Part shown: positions 26,066 through 35,057 of the stretch, piece by piece
How the letters are laid out: each line of letters opens with the position of its first letter
Position numbering within the stretch: the first letter of the stretch is position 1
Assembly (NCBI GenBank): GCA_016712415.1
Contig: JADJRC010000016.1
Coordinates: forward strand, 1 to 64,000
Direction of reading: 5' to 3'
DNA length: 64,000 nt
From: Lewinellaceae bacterium
Lineage (GTDB): Bacteria; Bacteroidota; Bacteroidia; Chitinophagales; Saprospiraceae
Notes under the pieces: generated by a model
Told to the model about the DNA's origin: nothing
The model's input: only the letters and a program-made list of their open reading frames with translations
Database searches by the model: none
Position numbers and translations under genes: made by a program

Positions 26066-27569
26066 GTAACACTACTTTCTGCGTAGCCAGGCCCTCCTTG
26101 AAGGTTACGCGGGCAAAATAGATGCCGGGAGCGAGACCGTCGCGCTGAACAGTGTACTGGCTGGCATTGACGTCGCGGATAGAACGGCAGAGGCGTCCTG
26201 CCACGTCGATCAGTTCAATGTGCTGCATGGTAAAACGGCTGTCGGTTTTGAGCACGAACTGGTCAGATGCCGGGTTGGGCGTTGCGGACATGCCCACTTC
26301 GATAGACGTCAGGTTTTTGGTAGACGTCACCTGGCAATGGTTGTAGAGCCGGACAACTCCACAGACGCGTGGAGCAAAATAGCGCATGATGGTATCGATA
26401 GTAGCCAGGTGCGAAGCATTTTGTGTTTCACACATCGGATCGGTGGTAAGTCCGTACGGGTTGGAACTGCTGGCGAAAGACCAGGGCGCCGATTCGCCTG
26501 CCGGCAGACCGATGAAGGGATAAAATGCTTCGATATTGCCGTTGATGCTGCGTGCATGGAGGGAAAGGTCGTCGCTCAGGTTTGCATTGACCATGGCGTC
26601 GTTGTTGCCCACAGCGTCGAGAATGGGCTGAAATCCGCAGCTGCCGGTGACTTCCACTACAGGCAGGTTTACAGGCGGCGGTACGTTTACGATGCCGGTT
26701 CCGCAGGGTGCGAACGGATCGGTAGGTACGTGGAACGAAATGATGGGCGTTTCACCTGCTTCGATCCAGGAGGTGTCGCCAAGGGCGCCGCCGAGGTTAA
26801 TGGCAAGTCCGAATTCAGAGCTGTATCCGACGTGATTCGGGTAGCACAGCGTATCGCCGGCAGGGAAGCCGGGGTAACCGGGGAAGGTGATGCCCACCGT
26901 TGTTCCGTCCGGGTTGCCGTTTACTGCTTCAAGAACCATTGGGCCTTGTGCAGTCAGGAATTTGGGAATATAAGTATCCGTAATGGTATCAAGCGTAGCC
27001 GAAGCCAGCGAGATATAGCCGCCCGTACCGATGCCCCACAGGGTGATTTTGTTTGGGTCGATGCCATAGTTATTGCCATTCGCGTGGTCTTTACGGAAAA
27101 AGCGGATACAGGTGCGGGAGTCCTGAACTCCGCGGTATGCAGCGTTGATCAGGGTGGCAACCCGTGTCGTCTGGTCGCCAATCGGGTTCCAGCCAATGCG
27201 ATAGTCGGCAATGGCAGCCACATAGCCCATCTTGGCAAGGCGGGTAGCCATTTCCACGTCGTCGGCATCGAAAATGGTGCCGCTGCAGCCGCCGTTGACA
27301 GTCGGCGGCAGGAAGTTTCCGGTGTGCAGGATAATCACCAGCGGGCGGTTCGTTTCGGTATCGCCTGCGGGCGAGTAGACATTCATTTTAAGTTCCTTCG
27401 GAATGGCTTGCATGGCTACCGACAATTCCAGAACGCTTGCATTGACGCCATATGTAATGTTGGTTGCAAGATCGACGTTGGTAAATACCTGGTCGTAATA
27501 GCGCCGCTGGGCGCTGAGTGAGGTGGAAAGGGCCAAAAGAAAAAGCAGGATAACTTGCAGTTGTTTCAT
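26061..27569 (-). CDS. Secreted alpha/beta-hydrolase-fold protein lacking the nucleophile, T9SS-sorted
   Basis: 502 residues: signal peptide (MKQLQVILLFLLALSTSLSA), an esterase-like alpha/beta hydrolase core (about 45-330) and a T9SS sorting domain (ATPNPASDQFVLKTD...IELIDVAGRLCR...LAPGIYFARV). Hydrolase features: LVIILHTGNFLPP (oxyanion-loop region), MGYVAAIADYRIGWNP, then ITLWGIGTGGYISLA where a GxSxG elbow is expected. In the most natural alignment Ser is replaced by Gly (G-I-G-T-G), so normal esterase chemistry is doubtful. The function may be binding or structural. A TonB-dependent receptor gene lies 24 bases upstream on the same strand, suggesting one transcription unit. Confidence 0.75.
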   Translation of the reverse strand: MKQLQVILLFLLALSTSLSAQRRYYDQVFTNVDLATNITYGVNASVLELSVAMQAIPKELKMNVYSPAGDTETNRPLVIILHTGNFLPPTVNGGCSGTIFDADDVEMATRLAKMGYVAAIADYRIGWNPIGDQTTRVATLINAAYRGVQDSRTCIRFFRKDHANGNNYGIDPNKITLWGIGTGGYISLASATLDTITDTYIPKFLTAQGPMVLEAVNGNPDGTTVGITFPGYPGFPAGDTLCYPNHVGYSSEFGLAINLGGALGDTSWIEAGETPIISFHVPTDPFAPCGTGIVNVPPPVNLPVVEVTGSCGFQPILDAVGNNDAMVNANLSDDLSLHARSINGNIEAFYPFIGLPAGESAPWSFASSSNPYGLTTDPMCETQNASHLATIDTIMRYFAPRVCGVVRLYNHCQVTSTKNLTSIEVGMSATPNPASDQFVLKTDSRFTMQHIELIDVAGRLCRSIRDVNASQYTVQRDGLAPGIYFARVTFKEGLATQKVVLH

Positions 27570-27593
27570 GATGTAAAAATTTGTTGGTTACTG

Positions 27594-30416
27594 TTATTTT
27601 TTTAAAAATTCATAAACGAGCGAAGCATAGGCCATCCTGCCGATGCGGGGCCCGCCATAGGTTTGTGCTACCTGCTTGTCCAGCAGATTGGCTGCGCCGA
27701 TTTTCAGGGTGGTATGGCTGCGTTCAAAAGTGGCATTCACTTGTGCGTCAAACAGGCCATAGTTGTCGATGCCGCCGGTGAATTGCGGTGAACCTTCAAA
27801 GGTGAAGCCTTGTACCCATTTGTAGTTGATATTAAAGCCGGTTTTTTTGATCCGCGCAAAACCGAGGTTGAGCGGGACGTCGCGACCCGAAAAACTGATG
27901 TTGTATTTGTGTTCCGGGGTATTAAAGGCAGGGATGATTGGGTCGTCTATCGTCGAGTTCAGGCGATTCCAGGAATAGTTGCCTCCGAACATGTAATAAT
28001 TGGCAAAGAAGTAATTCAGCCCGATGGAAAAGCCCTGGGTTGTCACCTGATTGACCGAATTGGCCGAAACGCGGTATACCCGGGTATTGGTGGGAAGCGA
28101 TGTCTGTGCGTCAAAATCAGAGTAGACACCGATATTGTAGCCGATGAAATCATTGTAAAAACTGTAGTAGTACCCGGCATCGACGTAAATACTGTTGAAC
28201 AGTGTGGTGCGGAGGCCAACTTCGAAAGTTTTTACTTTCTCCGGTTGGATAGGCGGCGCGTTGAAATAACTCAGCGAGTCAAAACTGCGGGAATTCAGGT
28301 AACTCCGGAACGACTCCACCGTGATCAGGCTGTCGAAACCGTCCAGATTGCCCAGCAAAGTTGCCCGGCCTACGTTGAGGTTGAGGTACTGGTCCGTAAG
28401 TGTCGGGTTCCGTATAGCAGAGGAAAACGAGGTTCGGATAAACGTGTTCAGGCCCGCTTTCCACACCAGTGATGCGGCCGGTGTGGATACCCAGTTGAAA
28501 TTCTGGTTTTTATCTACCCTGACTGTTGCGCTGGCGATCAGTCGTTCATCGGCAAATTTTTTCTCGATACCTGTGTATATGCCGAACTCGAAGTTTCGGA
28601 TCGTCGTGCCTGCCGTATCCTTGAAGATCGTGCCTTCCGATTTTGGCATGTACAGGCGTGTATTTCCCCCGACAATGATCCGGTCGGTGAATTTGGGCGT
28701 AAACTGGTATTCGCCGTGCATGTGGTAGAGGGCCGACTTGTCGAAGAACCGGGTGCCGCCTTCTGTAGACTTCAATGAGGTCAGACTGTCGAATGCAGAC
28801 TGGAAACGCGCAGTGCCGGGTGCAAAGAATGGCTGGGTGCTGTTCAAATTTTGAGGGTCTGTCAGGTTGGCGTACGCTTCTGCCAGCGTATGCCAGTAGG
28901 CCAGGGAATCCTGGTTGGCGGCCAGCCAGTTGAGCGAGGCCTGCTGGTCGAATATGGCAAACGGCGGTTCAGGAATAAGGATAACATTTTGAGGGTAACC
29001 CTGCGGCTTCATACGCTTGAGGAATATTTCACTGCCCCAGTAGTCGGTGTAGTTAAGCGTCCAGGTTTCGTCATTTTTAGCCAGTTCCTGGAGGCGCAGG
29101 GCCGTGAAATAGGGGTCGAATGACTTTCCCGCGTCTTCATGCGTAGCATAAGCCCGGATAAAGAATTTGTCTTTCTTGCGAAACTCAATCCGGTTCTGGA
29201 AGAACAATATACCCCTGAGACTGAAGCGGTTGTCGCCCTGATAGACCGTTGTGCCGCTGCCAAAACTGGAGGAAAAAATCAGTTCGGGCGATTCGAACTC
29301 TTTCGAAGGGTTGGTCCGGATATGGAAGGCGATGTTTGCTTTCGTATTCTTCGTGTTGTAATCCACCAGGTCTGTCTCGCGATAGCCGGTCCGGTGGAAA
29401 ATGCCCAGCCCTGCGGTGCTTTGTCCCAGGTTGGTAGGGTCGGAGAGATCGCTCAACGAGAAATACTCGTCGCCATAGATATTGACGGCGTCGAACCTTC
29501 CGGGGTTTCCGATTCCCGTCACTGTTCCATCTACCGGATTGTAGTTTTCCGCTTTCCAGTCGTTGGCGCGCAGGTAGAACAGGTTGAGTTTCAGCGCCGA
29601 CCAATACTGGCCATTTTTATTTTTAAACGCGTCGGCCCAGCGAACGGCCGTTTCCAGCAGGCTTCGGCTGCCGGTTTTGACACTTGCCGAGAGTCCGCGC
29701 TGGACAAACGGGTTTTTCGTTTCCATCGAGATCACGCCGTTGAAAGCATTGGGGCCATAATATGCAGAACTGGCGCCCTGTATCAGGTCCGCCTTGAGCA
29801 CATCGAGATCGCTGGAGCCCAGGAAGTTGCCCAGCGAAAAGTTCAGGCCGGGCGCCTGGTTGTCCACGCCGTCGATGATCTGGAGCGACCGCACAGGGCT
29901 GGTGGAGTTAAAGCCGCGGGTATTGATGATGGTAAATCCCAGCGAAGCGGTGGTCAGGTCGACACCTTTCAGGTTGCCGAGTCCGTTGTAAAAACTGACT
30001 GCCGGCGTTTCCCTGATAGCAATGGCATCCAGGTTTTCCACGGTCAGCGGAGCCGCCTTTTGCTTGTCGTCGATGCGTTGTCCCTTTACCACGGTTTCAG
30101 CGATAATGATGGAATTGGTGGCCAGTTTGATGATCAGACGCTGCTCATCGGTAGTCACCTGGAGGTCTTGTGTGCTATAGCCGGTATAGGAAAACTTCAG
30201 GTTTACAGGAAGAGCGTCTACCTTGAGGGTAAACTCCCCGTTATAATCTGTGATCGTACCGCCGTTGCCGACTAAAACGACTGCCGCGCCGATCAGTTCC
30301 TCCCCGGTTTCTCCGTCAACAACCTTCCCGCGAAGCGTAATTTGTGCATAAGCGGAGGCGCTGCCAAACATGATCCACAAGAGGCTGACAATCAAAATTT
30401 TGTTGAGTTGCTTCAT
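27594..30416 (-). CDS. TonB-dependent outer membrane receptor with carboxypeptidase-regulatory-like domain
   Basis: 940 residues: signal peptide (to about 25), a CarboxypepD_reg-like beta domain (ITLRGKVVDGETGEELIGAA; about 26-108), a plug domain (about 125-235, with RGFNSTSPVRSLQIIDGVDN and DVLKADLIQGASSAYYGPNA), and a beta-barrel ending RMAYASLVYEFLKK, with a terminal hydrophobic beta signal. It imports a ligand across the outer membrane using TonB energy. No SusD partner is adjacent, so polysaccharide uptake of the SusCD type is unlikely. The substrate is unknown. It lies upstream of, and likely cotranscribed with, the secreted hydrolase-fold gene. Confidence 0.92.
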   Translation of the reverse strand: MKQLNKILIVSLLWIMFGSASAYAQITLRGKVVDGETGEELIGAAVVLVGNGGTITDYNGEFTLKVDALPVNLKFSYTGYSTQDLQVTTDEQRLIIKLATNSIIIAETVVKGQRIDDKQKAAPLTVENLDAIAIRETPAVSFYNGLGNLKGVDLTTASLGFTIINTRGFNSTSPVRSLQIIDGVDNQAPGLNFSLGNFLGSSDLDVLKADLIQGASSAYYGPNAFNGVISMETKNPFVQRGLSASVKTGSRSLLETAVRWADAFKNKNGQYWSALKLNLFYLRANDWKAENYNPVDGTVTGIGNPGRFDAVNIYGDEYFSLSDLSDPTNLGQSTAGLGIFHRTGYRETDLVDYNTKNTKANIAFHIRTNPSKEFESPELIFSSSFGSGTTVYQGDNRFSLRGILFFQNRIEFRKKDKFFIRAYATHEDAGKSFDPYFTALRLQELAKNDETWTLNYTDYWGSEIFLKRMKPQGYPQNVILIPEPPFAIFDQQASLNWLAANQDSLAYWHTLAEAYANLTDPQNLNSTQPFFAPGTARFQSAFDSLTSLKSTEGGTRFFDKSALYHMHGEYQFTPKFTDRIIVGGNTRLYMPKSEGTIFKDTAGTTIRNFEFGIYTGIEKKFADERLIASATVRVDKNQNFNWVSTPAASLVWKAGLNTFIRTSFSSAIRNPTLTDQYLNLNVGRATLLGNLDGFDSLITVESFRSYLNSRSFDSLSYFNAPPIQPEKVKTFEVGLRTTLFNSIYVDAGYYYSFYNDFIGYNIGVYSDFDAQTSLPTNTRVYRVSANSVNQVTTQGFSIGLNYFFANYYMFGGNYSWNRLNSTIDDPIIPAFNTPEHKYNISFSGRDVPLNLGFARIKKTGFNINYKWVQGFTFEGSPQFTGGIDNYGLFDAQVNATFERSHTTLKIGAANLLDKQVAQTYGGPRIGRMAYASLVYEFLKK

Positions 30417-30607
30417 ACGGGTGTAAGATTATTTTTCAGATAAAACTATGTGAAACACTGGAATTTATAAAACCCTGTTTGCCTTGCAAAAAAAGAAAGA
30501 AAATTTGATTCCAAATGTAAAATAGAGAATTTCTGAAAAAGCCGACAAAAAACGGGGTGATGCGGTGGGAATGTTTGAAAAAACAGGCTGTTCAACCGGT
30601 TTTCACG

Positions 30608-31287
30608 TCAGCGGTCCAGCCGTAAAACATAACCTTGCCCGAACAGGGTATGGATCAGTTTGGTGTCAAACCCCTTGTCTATTTTGTTCCTGAGGTAGTT
30701 GACATAAACCTCGATCACGTTGGTTCCCGTATCAAAATCCACGTCCCATACCTTCTCCGCAATCTCTGTTTTGGACAGCACGCGGCCGGGGTTGCGGAGG
30801 AAAAATTCGAGCAGGGCAAATTCACGCGGGTAAGCATGATGTCACGGTTGTCTCGCTTGACGGATTTGGCGTCGATATCCAGTTCGATATCGGCAAAGCG
30901 CAACACACTATGCTGCTTATAGGCGTCGGCGGGGCGGCGGGCGAGCGCCTTGATCCGGGCAATGAACTCCCTGAATTCAAATGGTTTGCTGAGGTAATCG
31001 TCGGCGCCGGATTCGAGGCCGCGAACCTTGTCGTCCGTATGCCCAAGCGCCGAAAGCAGCAGGATCGGTGTTTTCAGACCCGATGCCCGCAGGCGATTGC
31101 AGAGTTCCAGTCCGTCGATGCCCGGCATAATGATATCGGAAACGATGACGTCGTAGGTGTTTTGAGTGGCCAGCGCAAGGCCGTCTTTGCCATCCAGGGC
31201 GATGTCAGCATGAATATCCTGCTCTTCCAGGCCCTGCCGGAGCGACTGGATCGTTTTAATTTCATCTTCTATGAGCAGTATTCGCAT
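30608..31287 (-). pseudogene. OmpR-family response regulator interrupted by a one-base frameshift
   Basis: The receiver domain (MRILLIEDEIKTIQSLRQGL, phospho-acceptor Asp in YDVIVSDIIMPG, Lys in DYLSKPFEFREF) and linker read from the ATG at 31287 to ...DNRDIMLT. The winged-helix DNA-binding domain then continues in another frame: REFALLEFFLRNPGRVLSKT, followed by EIAEKVWDVDFDTGTNVIEV and YVNYLRNKIDKG, ending QGYVLRLDR at the stop 30608-30610. Restoring one base at the three-base run 30828-30830 gives the family-typical LTPREFALLEF. As written the product loses DNA binding. No histidine kinase is adjacent, so it would be an orphan regulator. The start codon sits in a TTCGCA-TG-TGCGAA inverted repeat (31281-31294). 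Confidence 0.85.
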
Positions 31288-31420
31288 GTGCGAATGTACA
31301 ACCATAATGTATTTTGCCCAGCGTTGGCAAAAAGTCCGGGTTTTTGGCAAAGAACTTGTTTAAATGATGATCATGTATTGTACTTTCGCATCAGCGTATA
31401 TCGTAATGACTACCAATTCT

Positions 31421-32095
31421 ATGATGAAAACACTCCTTTGCCCGGCTATCCTGCTCGCGGCTTTTTTCCAATATTCTACTTTGGCGGCACAGGCTGATCG
31501 TTTCCAGCAACTGGAGACGGAAATGCGCGCAGCATCCGGCGCCGACCGTGTGGAAAAACTGATCCAGTTGTCGGACGCGTACCTGGATGCTGGCCAGTAC
31601 GACAAAGCGGCCAACTGGGCCGACGAGGCCGGCGACTTTGCCCGGAAACTCCGCTTGCAGTACCAGCGCGCCGTTGCACTCAACCGGGAAGGCAAGGCCA
31701 TGATGCTTGCCGGTAAGAAGAAAGCGGGAAACCGCTTCGAGCAGAGCCTCGACATACTCCGGTCGATGGACAGTCCGGATAAAAACCTGGCGCTCAACAA
31801 TCTTGTAGCGCTCCGTACCCTGGCACAACGCACGGGTAAAGCCAAAGATATTGTCGAAATTGAAGACCAGATCAACCGCATTAGCAACAATTCGGCATTA
31901 TCTGCACCCCAACCCCCGTCATCTGCGCCGGTAACCCGGGAAGAGCTGCGCGAGGAAATAGGGGTATTGCAAAAGGAAATAGCCAAACAACAGGCGCGCA
32001 ATTCCGGCGTCGCTCCCAATTCCGCCGACTACGAAAAGCAAAAACAGGCGTTGGAAGCAGCACTTGCTGAACGGGAGGCGCAATCGACCAGATGA
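31421..32095 (+). CDS. Exported TPR-like N-terminal part of a cyclase sensor
   Basis: 225 residues from the ATG at 31421, which starts a signal peptide or N-terminal anchor (MMKTLLCPAILLAAFFQYST). The mature part has TPR-like helices (about residues 26-150) and a coiled coil (about 170-220, REELREEIGVLQKEIAKQQA). Its TGA overlaps the ATG of the cyclase gene by four bases (ATGA, 32092-32095). In related Saprospiria proteins, as I recall them, the TPR, coiled coil, membrane span and cyclase form one chain. The following frame read upstream gives IDQMTEEQM, which would extend the coil without a break. This is therefore either a coupled two-gene form or one gene with a one-base loss near 32074-32083. 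Confidence 0.75.
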   Translation: MMKTLLCPAILLAAFFQYSTLAAQADRFQQLETEMRAASGADRVEKLIQLSDAYLDAGQYDKAANWADEAGDFARKLRLQYQRAVALNREGKAMMLAGKKKAGNRFEQSLDILRSMDSPDKNLALNNLVALRTLAQRTGKAKDIVEIEDQINRISNNSALSAPQPPSSAPVTREELREEIGVLQKEIAKQQARNSGVAPNSADYEKQKQALEAALAEREAQSTR

Positions 32096-32991
32096 CTGAA
32101 GAACAGATGAAGACTTCCATGTTGCTGATGCAACAGCGCTTCATGCTCGATTCGGTGGTGTACACGGCGCGGCTTGATTCCCTTTCCGTAGCCAACTGGA
32201 ACCTTGCCCTGCGCGAGGCGGAGACCAGCCAAAAGTTTTTCATCGCGGCCATTGCCGCCCTGCTCATCCTTGCCGGCGGATCATTGTTCAGCTTCGTCCG
32301 CGCCAGGCAGCACGCCAGGGTGATGGAAGAAAAAAATGTAACCATCCGGGAAGAGCAACAGCGCTCGGAAAACCTGCTGCTCAATATCCTGCCGTCGCTG
32401 GTTGCCGAAGAACTCAAGAAAAAAGGCCACACGAACGCCCGGTATTTTGAAGATGTGAGCGTTCTGTTTGCAGATTTTATCGGATTCAGCAAAATAGCCG
32501 AACAACTCAAACCGGAACAGTTGGTCACCGAACTGGACACCGCGTTCAGGGCATTCGACGAGATCATCGCCAAATACAACCTGGAAAAAATCAAGACGAT
32601 TGGGGATGCCTATATGTGTGCAGGCGGATTGCCCAACGGCGGCGGCAGCCAAATGCGCGATATGGTAAATGCTGCGCTCGACATGCAGAAATGGCTGGCT
32701 GTCTGGAATTCCGGACGGCAGGCTGAGGGGCTGCCGCGCTTTGACGCGCGCATCGGCATACACCGCGGACCCGTTGTCGCGGGCGTGGTGGGTTCCAAAA
32801 AATTTGCTTTTGATATCTGGGGCGACACGGTCAACATCGCTGCCCGGGTAGAACAGGCCGGCGAAGGCGGGAAGATCAATATTTCAGGCCCTGCCTACGA
32901 GGCGATCAAAAACAAAATCCCCTGCGAATACCGGGGCAAGATTGCTGCCAAGAACAAAGGCGAAATTGATATGTATTTCGTGGAAAACTAA
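32092..32991 (+). CDS. Membrane-anchored class III adenylate cyclase-like protein
   Basis: 299 residues. Residues 1-45 are a coiled coil, 46-66 one membrane span (KFFIAAIAALLILAGGSLFS), 67-100 the signalling-helix motif (EQQRSENLLLNILPSLVAEEL), and 110-299 the cyclase domain. Catalytic features: first metal Asp in VLFADFIGF, Lys in EKIKTIGDAYM and Asp in FAFDIWGDTVNIAAR. The Lys/Asp pair favours ATP over GTP, and the Asn-Ala-Ala-Arg transition-state residues are present. It should make cAMP in the cytoplasm in response to the periplasmic TPR/coiled-coil part encoded immediately upstream. The ATG overlaps the preceding stop; if translated alone the protein has no signal sequence but could insert through its span. 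Confidence 0.88.
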   Translation: MTEEQMKTSMLLMQQRFMLDSVVYTARLDSLSVANWNLALREAETSQKFFIAAIAALLILAGGSLFSFVRARQHARVMEEKNVTIREEQQRSENLLLNILPSLVAEELKKKGHTNARYFEDVSVLFADFIGFSKIAEQLKPEQLVTELDTAFRAFDEIIAKYNLEKIKTIGDAYMCAGGLPNGGGSQMRDMVNAALDMQKWLAVWNSGRQAEGLPRFDARIGIHRGPVVAGVVGSKKFAFDIWGDTVNIAARVEQAGEGGKINISGPAYEAIKNKIPCEYRGKIAAKNKGEIDMYFVEN

Positions 32992-32996
32992 GGATG

Positions 32997-33082
32997 TTTC
33001 CCGCAGATACCCGCAGAAATGCGCAGAATATTACCAAATCTGCGGCAATCTGCGGTTTTTTTCTGCGGGTATCTGCGGGAAA
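32997..33082. repeat. 23-bp perfect inverted repeat built of CGCAGA motifs
   Basis: Arms 32997-33019 and 33060-33082 are exact reverse complements; each contains CCCGCAGATACCCGCAGA. The 40-base loop also holds partial CGCAGA/TCTGCGG pairs, so a longer imperfect stem is possible. It starts 6 bases after the cyclase stop and lies between convergent genes. It may act as a bidirectional terminator, though it looks like a dispersed palindromic repeat. Confidence 0.8.
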
Positions 33083-33136
33083 TAAATTCGGGATGACTCA
33101 TATTTGTGGTGTAATCTGGTATGCGCCGGGCGCCTA

Positions 33137-34840
33137 TTATTTGTCCTCCAGCTGCTTCAACGCATCCCCGGCGCGGCGAGTGAGGTTTTTCCCGCCGCTG
33201 CGGGTCAGGTTGTAGGCCCGGATCATTTGCCGTGACGACGTGAGCACCCGCACACTTTTGATCCTTTCTTTCGATAGCCGAACCAATTCATCTGCCGTGA
33301 GTGTAAAGTATCCGTCGTACCTGTTTTTTAGGTCGGGCGTTTGGGCCACATATTTCAGTTCAGTGACAATGGCCTCTCCTTTTTCAGGTATCAGCGACAG
33401 CATCATGCCCGGTTGGAACTGCATTCCGCCCTGGCTTCCCAGCACTGCCAGCACTTCGCGGTATTGGTTGAACTGGTAAAACTTGAAATCCATGTACTGG
33501 TTGTCTCCGTCCACCACCGGAAAACGCGGAATTTTGAAGTAAAAATTATTGCCGCGCAACAGCGGGGTAGCAACAGGGGCGGGTGGCTGTACCCTGGGTT
33601 CCTTAAGCGGTGGCTTGACATCTGTTGCTCCCGGCACCTTCGGAGCGGGTGGGCGGTTCTTTTTGGGGTCGGCTTTGCGGGGAGGTGCGGGTTTGCCGAC
33701 CGGCGCAGGGGCGACTTCTTCCATACCCGTACCTTGTGCCAATGTATCCGTTGCGCCCGTGCCGGTGTCGTCCGGACCGTCAAGCGGTAAAACGGATTGG
33801 CCGGGCAGAGAGTCTGCGCGGCTCAGCGAATCGAGTACCGTCAGCGCCTGCTCCTCATGCCGGCCGTCGGGATACCTGTCCAGATATCGCTGGTAATGTT
33901 CTTTGCCGCCGCCACTCTTCGCTTCTTTCCAGGCTTGTTCCTCCTGATAGTACTGCACCCCGAAGTATCCGGCTGCCGCCAATGCGGCGGTGGTGAGCAA
34001 TGCGCCTGCAATGCGCGACATTCCTTTTTTACCCGCATCCTGTGCCTGTGCAGCAGGGGCGGGAATATGTTCAGGGGGCAGCGGGTTGGTATTCAGGGTA
34101 ATACTCGTGCCGGCTGATTTGAACTCCGCTTCACCGGAAGGCGGCACCTCTTCTGCCTGTACGATAATCTCTTCTTCGAGTACGATGTCTTTTTTGTACT
34201 CCTTGTTGTTGATCATTTCGATCACCGAAACACGTAGTATCAGTGGGAATTTACCCATTCGAATGGGCTTTACATAAAACAGCCATTCGGTAAAATCGTC
34301 CCTGTCGAGAAATTGCACGGTTTCACTCAGGGTCCGGATTGCAAAGGGCGGGTCGGTTTCATCCACGTTTAGCATTGAAACGGCCATAATCTCGGAAACC
34401 CGGATACTTTTTACTACATCTACATCGGTTTTTTCCCAATCCCGGAATAGCTGATCGGCTTCAAAGGCAATGCGCACCGTGCATTTTTCTTCGTGGTTGA
34501 GTTGCATGAGGTCGGGCACGTGGTACAATACTTCGCCGTGCTTGTCCTCTTTTTCTTCCTTTACGCCGCCCTCCGGAATGAGGTCTTTTTCAGTGATCTC
34601 TTCTGCCAGCAACAGGAGGGCCTTACTGATGTTGTTCCTGGAGATATCGTAGGTCGAATGATCCAGCACGCCAAGCAAGAGTTCCCGTTGAAGGCTGTTG
34701 TACCGCGATTTGATCTGGATATAGTCGTTATAGCGGTCTGAGTTGTGGTCGAGCACCGTTTCCAGATATTCGAGCGCAACCTCCACGCCTTCCCCGATAT
34801 GTGTTTTGAGGGTATTAATGATCTCATCAAGTCTGTTCAT
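33137..34840 (-). CDS. EAD11-like membrane protein with TPR-like and proline-rich regions
   Basis: 567 residues. Residues 1-90 resemble the effector-associated domain EAD11 (RYNDYIQIKSRYNSLQRELL, then ISRNNISKALLLLAEEI), known from NTPase- and caspase-linked conflict or signalling proteins. Residues 105-230 form a beta-rich domain of unknown family (IRVSEIMAVSMLNVDETDPP...EWLFYVKPIRMGKFPLILRV). One span lies at about 276-297 (ALLTTAALAAAGYFGVQYYQ), then a module EEQAWKEA...YQRYLDRYPDGRHEEQA, a Pro-rich linker, and a C-terminal beta domain (about 430-567). The AW..A...Y..YL..YPDG module occurs twice in the caspase-FGE protein of this window. The EAD11 end is probably cytoplasmic and the C-terminus periplasmic. 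The partner is unknown. Confidence 0.65.
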   Translation of the reverse strand: MNRLDEIINTLKTHIGEGVEVALEYLETVLDHNSDRYNDYIQIKSRYNSLQRELLLGVLDHSTYDISRNNISKALLLLAEEITEKDLIPEGGVKEEKEDKHGEVLYHVPDLMQLNHEEKCTVRIAFEADQLFRDWEKTDVDVVKSIRVSEIMAVSMLNVDETDPPFAIRTLSETVQFLDRDDFTEWLFYVKPIRMGKFPLILRVSVIEMINNKEYKKDIVLEEEIIVQAEEVPPSGEAEFKSAGTSITLNTNPLPPEHIPAPAAQAQDAGKKGMSRIAGALLTTAALAAAGYFGVQYYQEEQAWKEAKSGGGKEHYQRYLDRYPDGRHEEQALTVLDSLSRADSLPGQSVLPLDGPDDTGTGATDTLAQGTGMEEVAPAPVGKPAPPRKADPKKNRPPAPKVPGATDVKPPLKEPRVQPPAPVATPLLRGNNFYFKIPRFPVVDGDNQYMDFKFYQFNQYREVLAVLGSQGGMQFQPGMMLSLIPEKGEAIVTELKYVAQTPDLKNRYDGYFTLTADELVRLSKERIKSVRVLTSSRQMIRAYNLTRSGGKNLTRRAGDALKQLEDK

Positions 34841-35017
34841 GGTGCATTGCAGTTGTTTCCGGGCGGGTTTCCTTCTGTTTTTTACCGGCTGTAAAAATAT
34901 GTATTTTGCAACAGAACCAATGGTTTATGCGGGATAAACTGTCGCGGCTGTTGTTCCCGCTAGGGTATAGTCGGTAATTCTAAGGCTATTCTAATCGACG
35001 GGCATCCCCGCTGGCAA

Positions 35018-35025
35018 TACTTTTG
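35018..35025 (+). promoter_or_regulatory. Probable -7 box for the outer membrane protein gene
   Basis: TACTTTTG matches TAnnTTTG, 32 bases before the ATG at 35058. The same octamer precedes paaZ, lysS and the histidine kinase gene. Confidence 0.5.
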
Positions 35026-35057
35026 TACCCATGTTTACCAGAACAACTTCCTCATTT

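Noticed and set aside
25889..26086. Open frame encoding nine-residue ALLSANQRL-type repeats
   Set aside because: It results only from the 27-base repeat being a multiple of three; it has no start context, export signal or domain.
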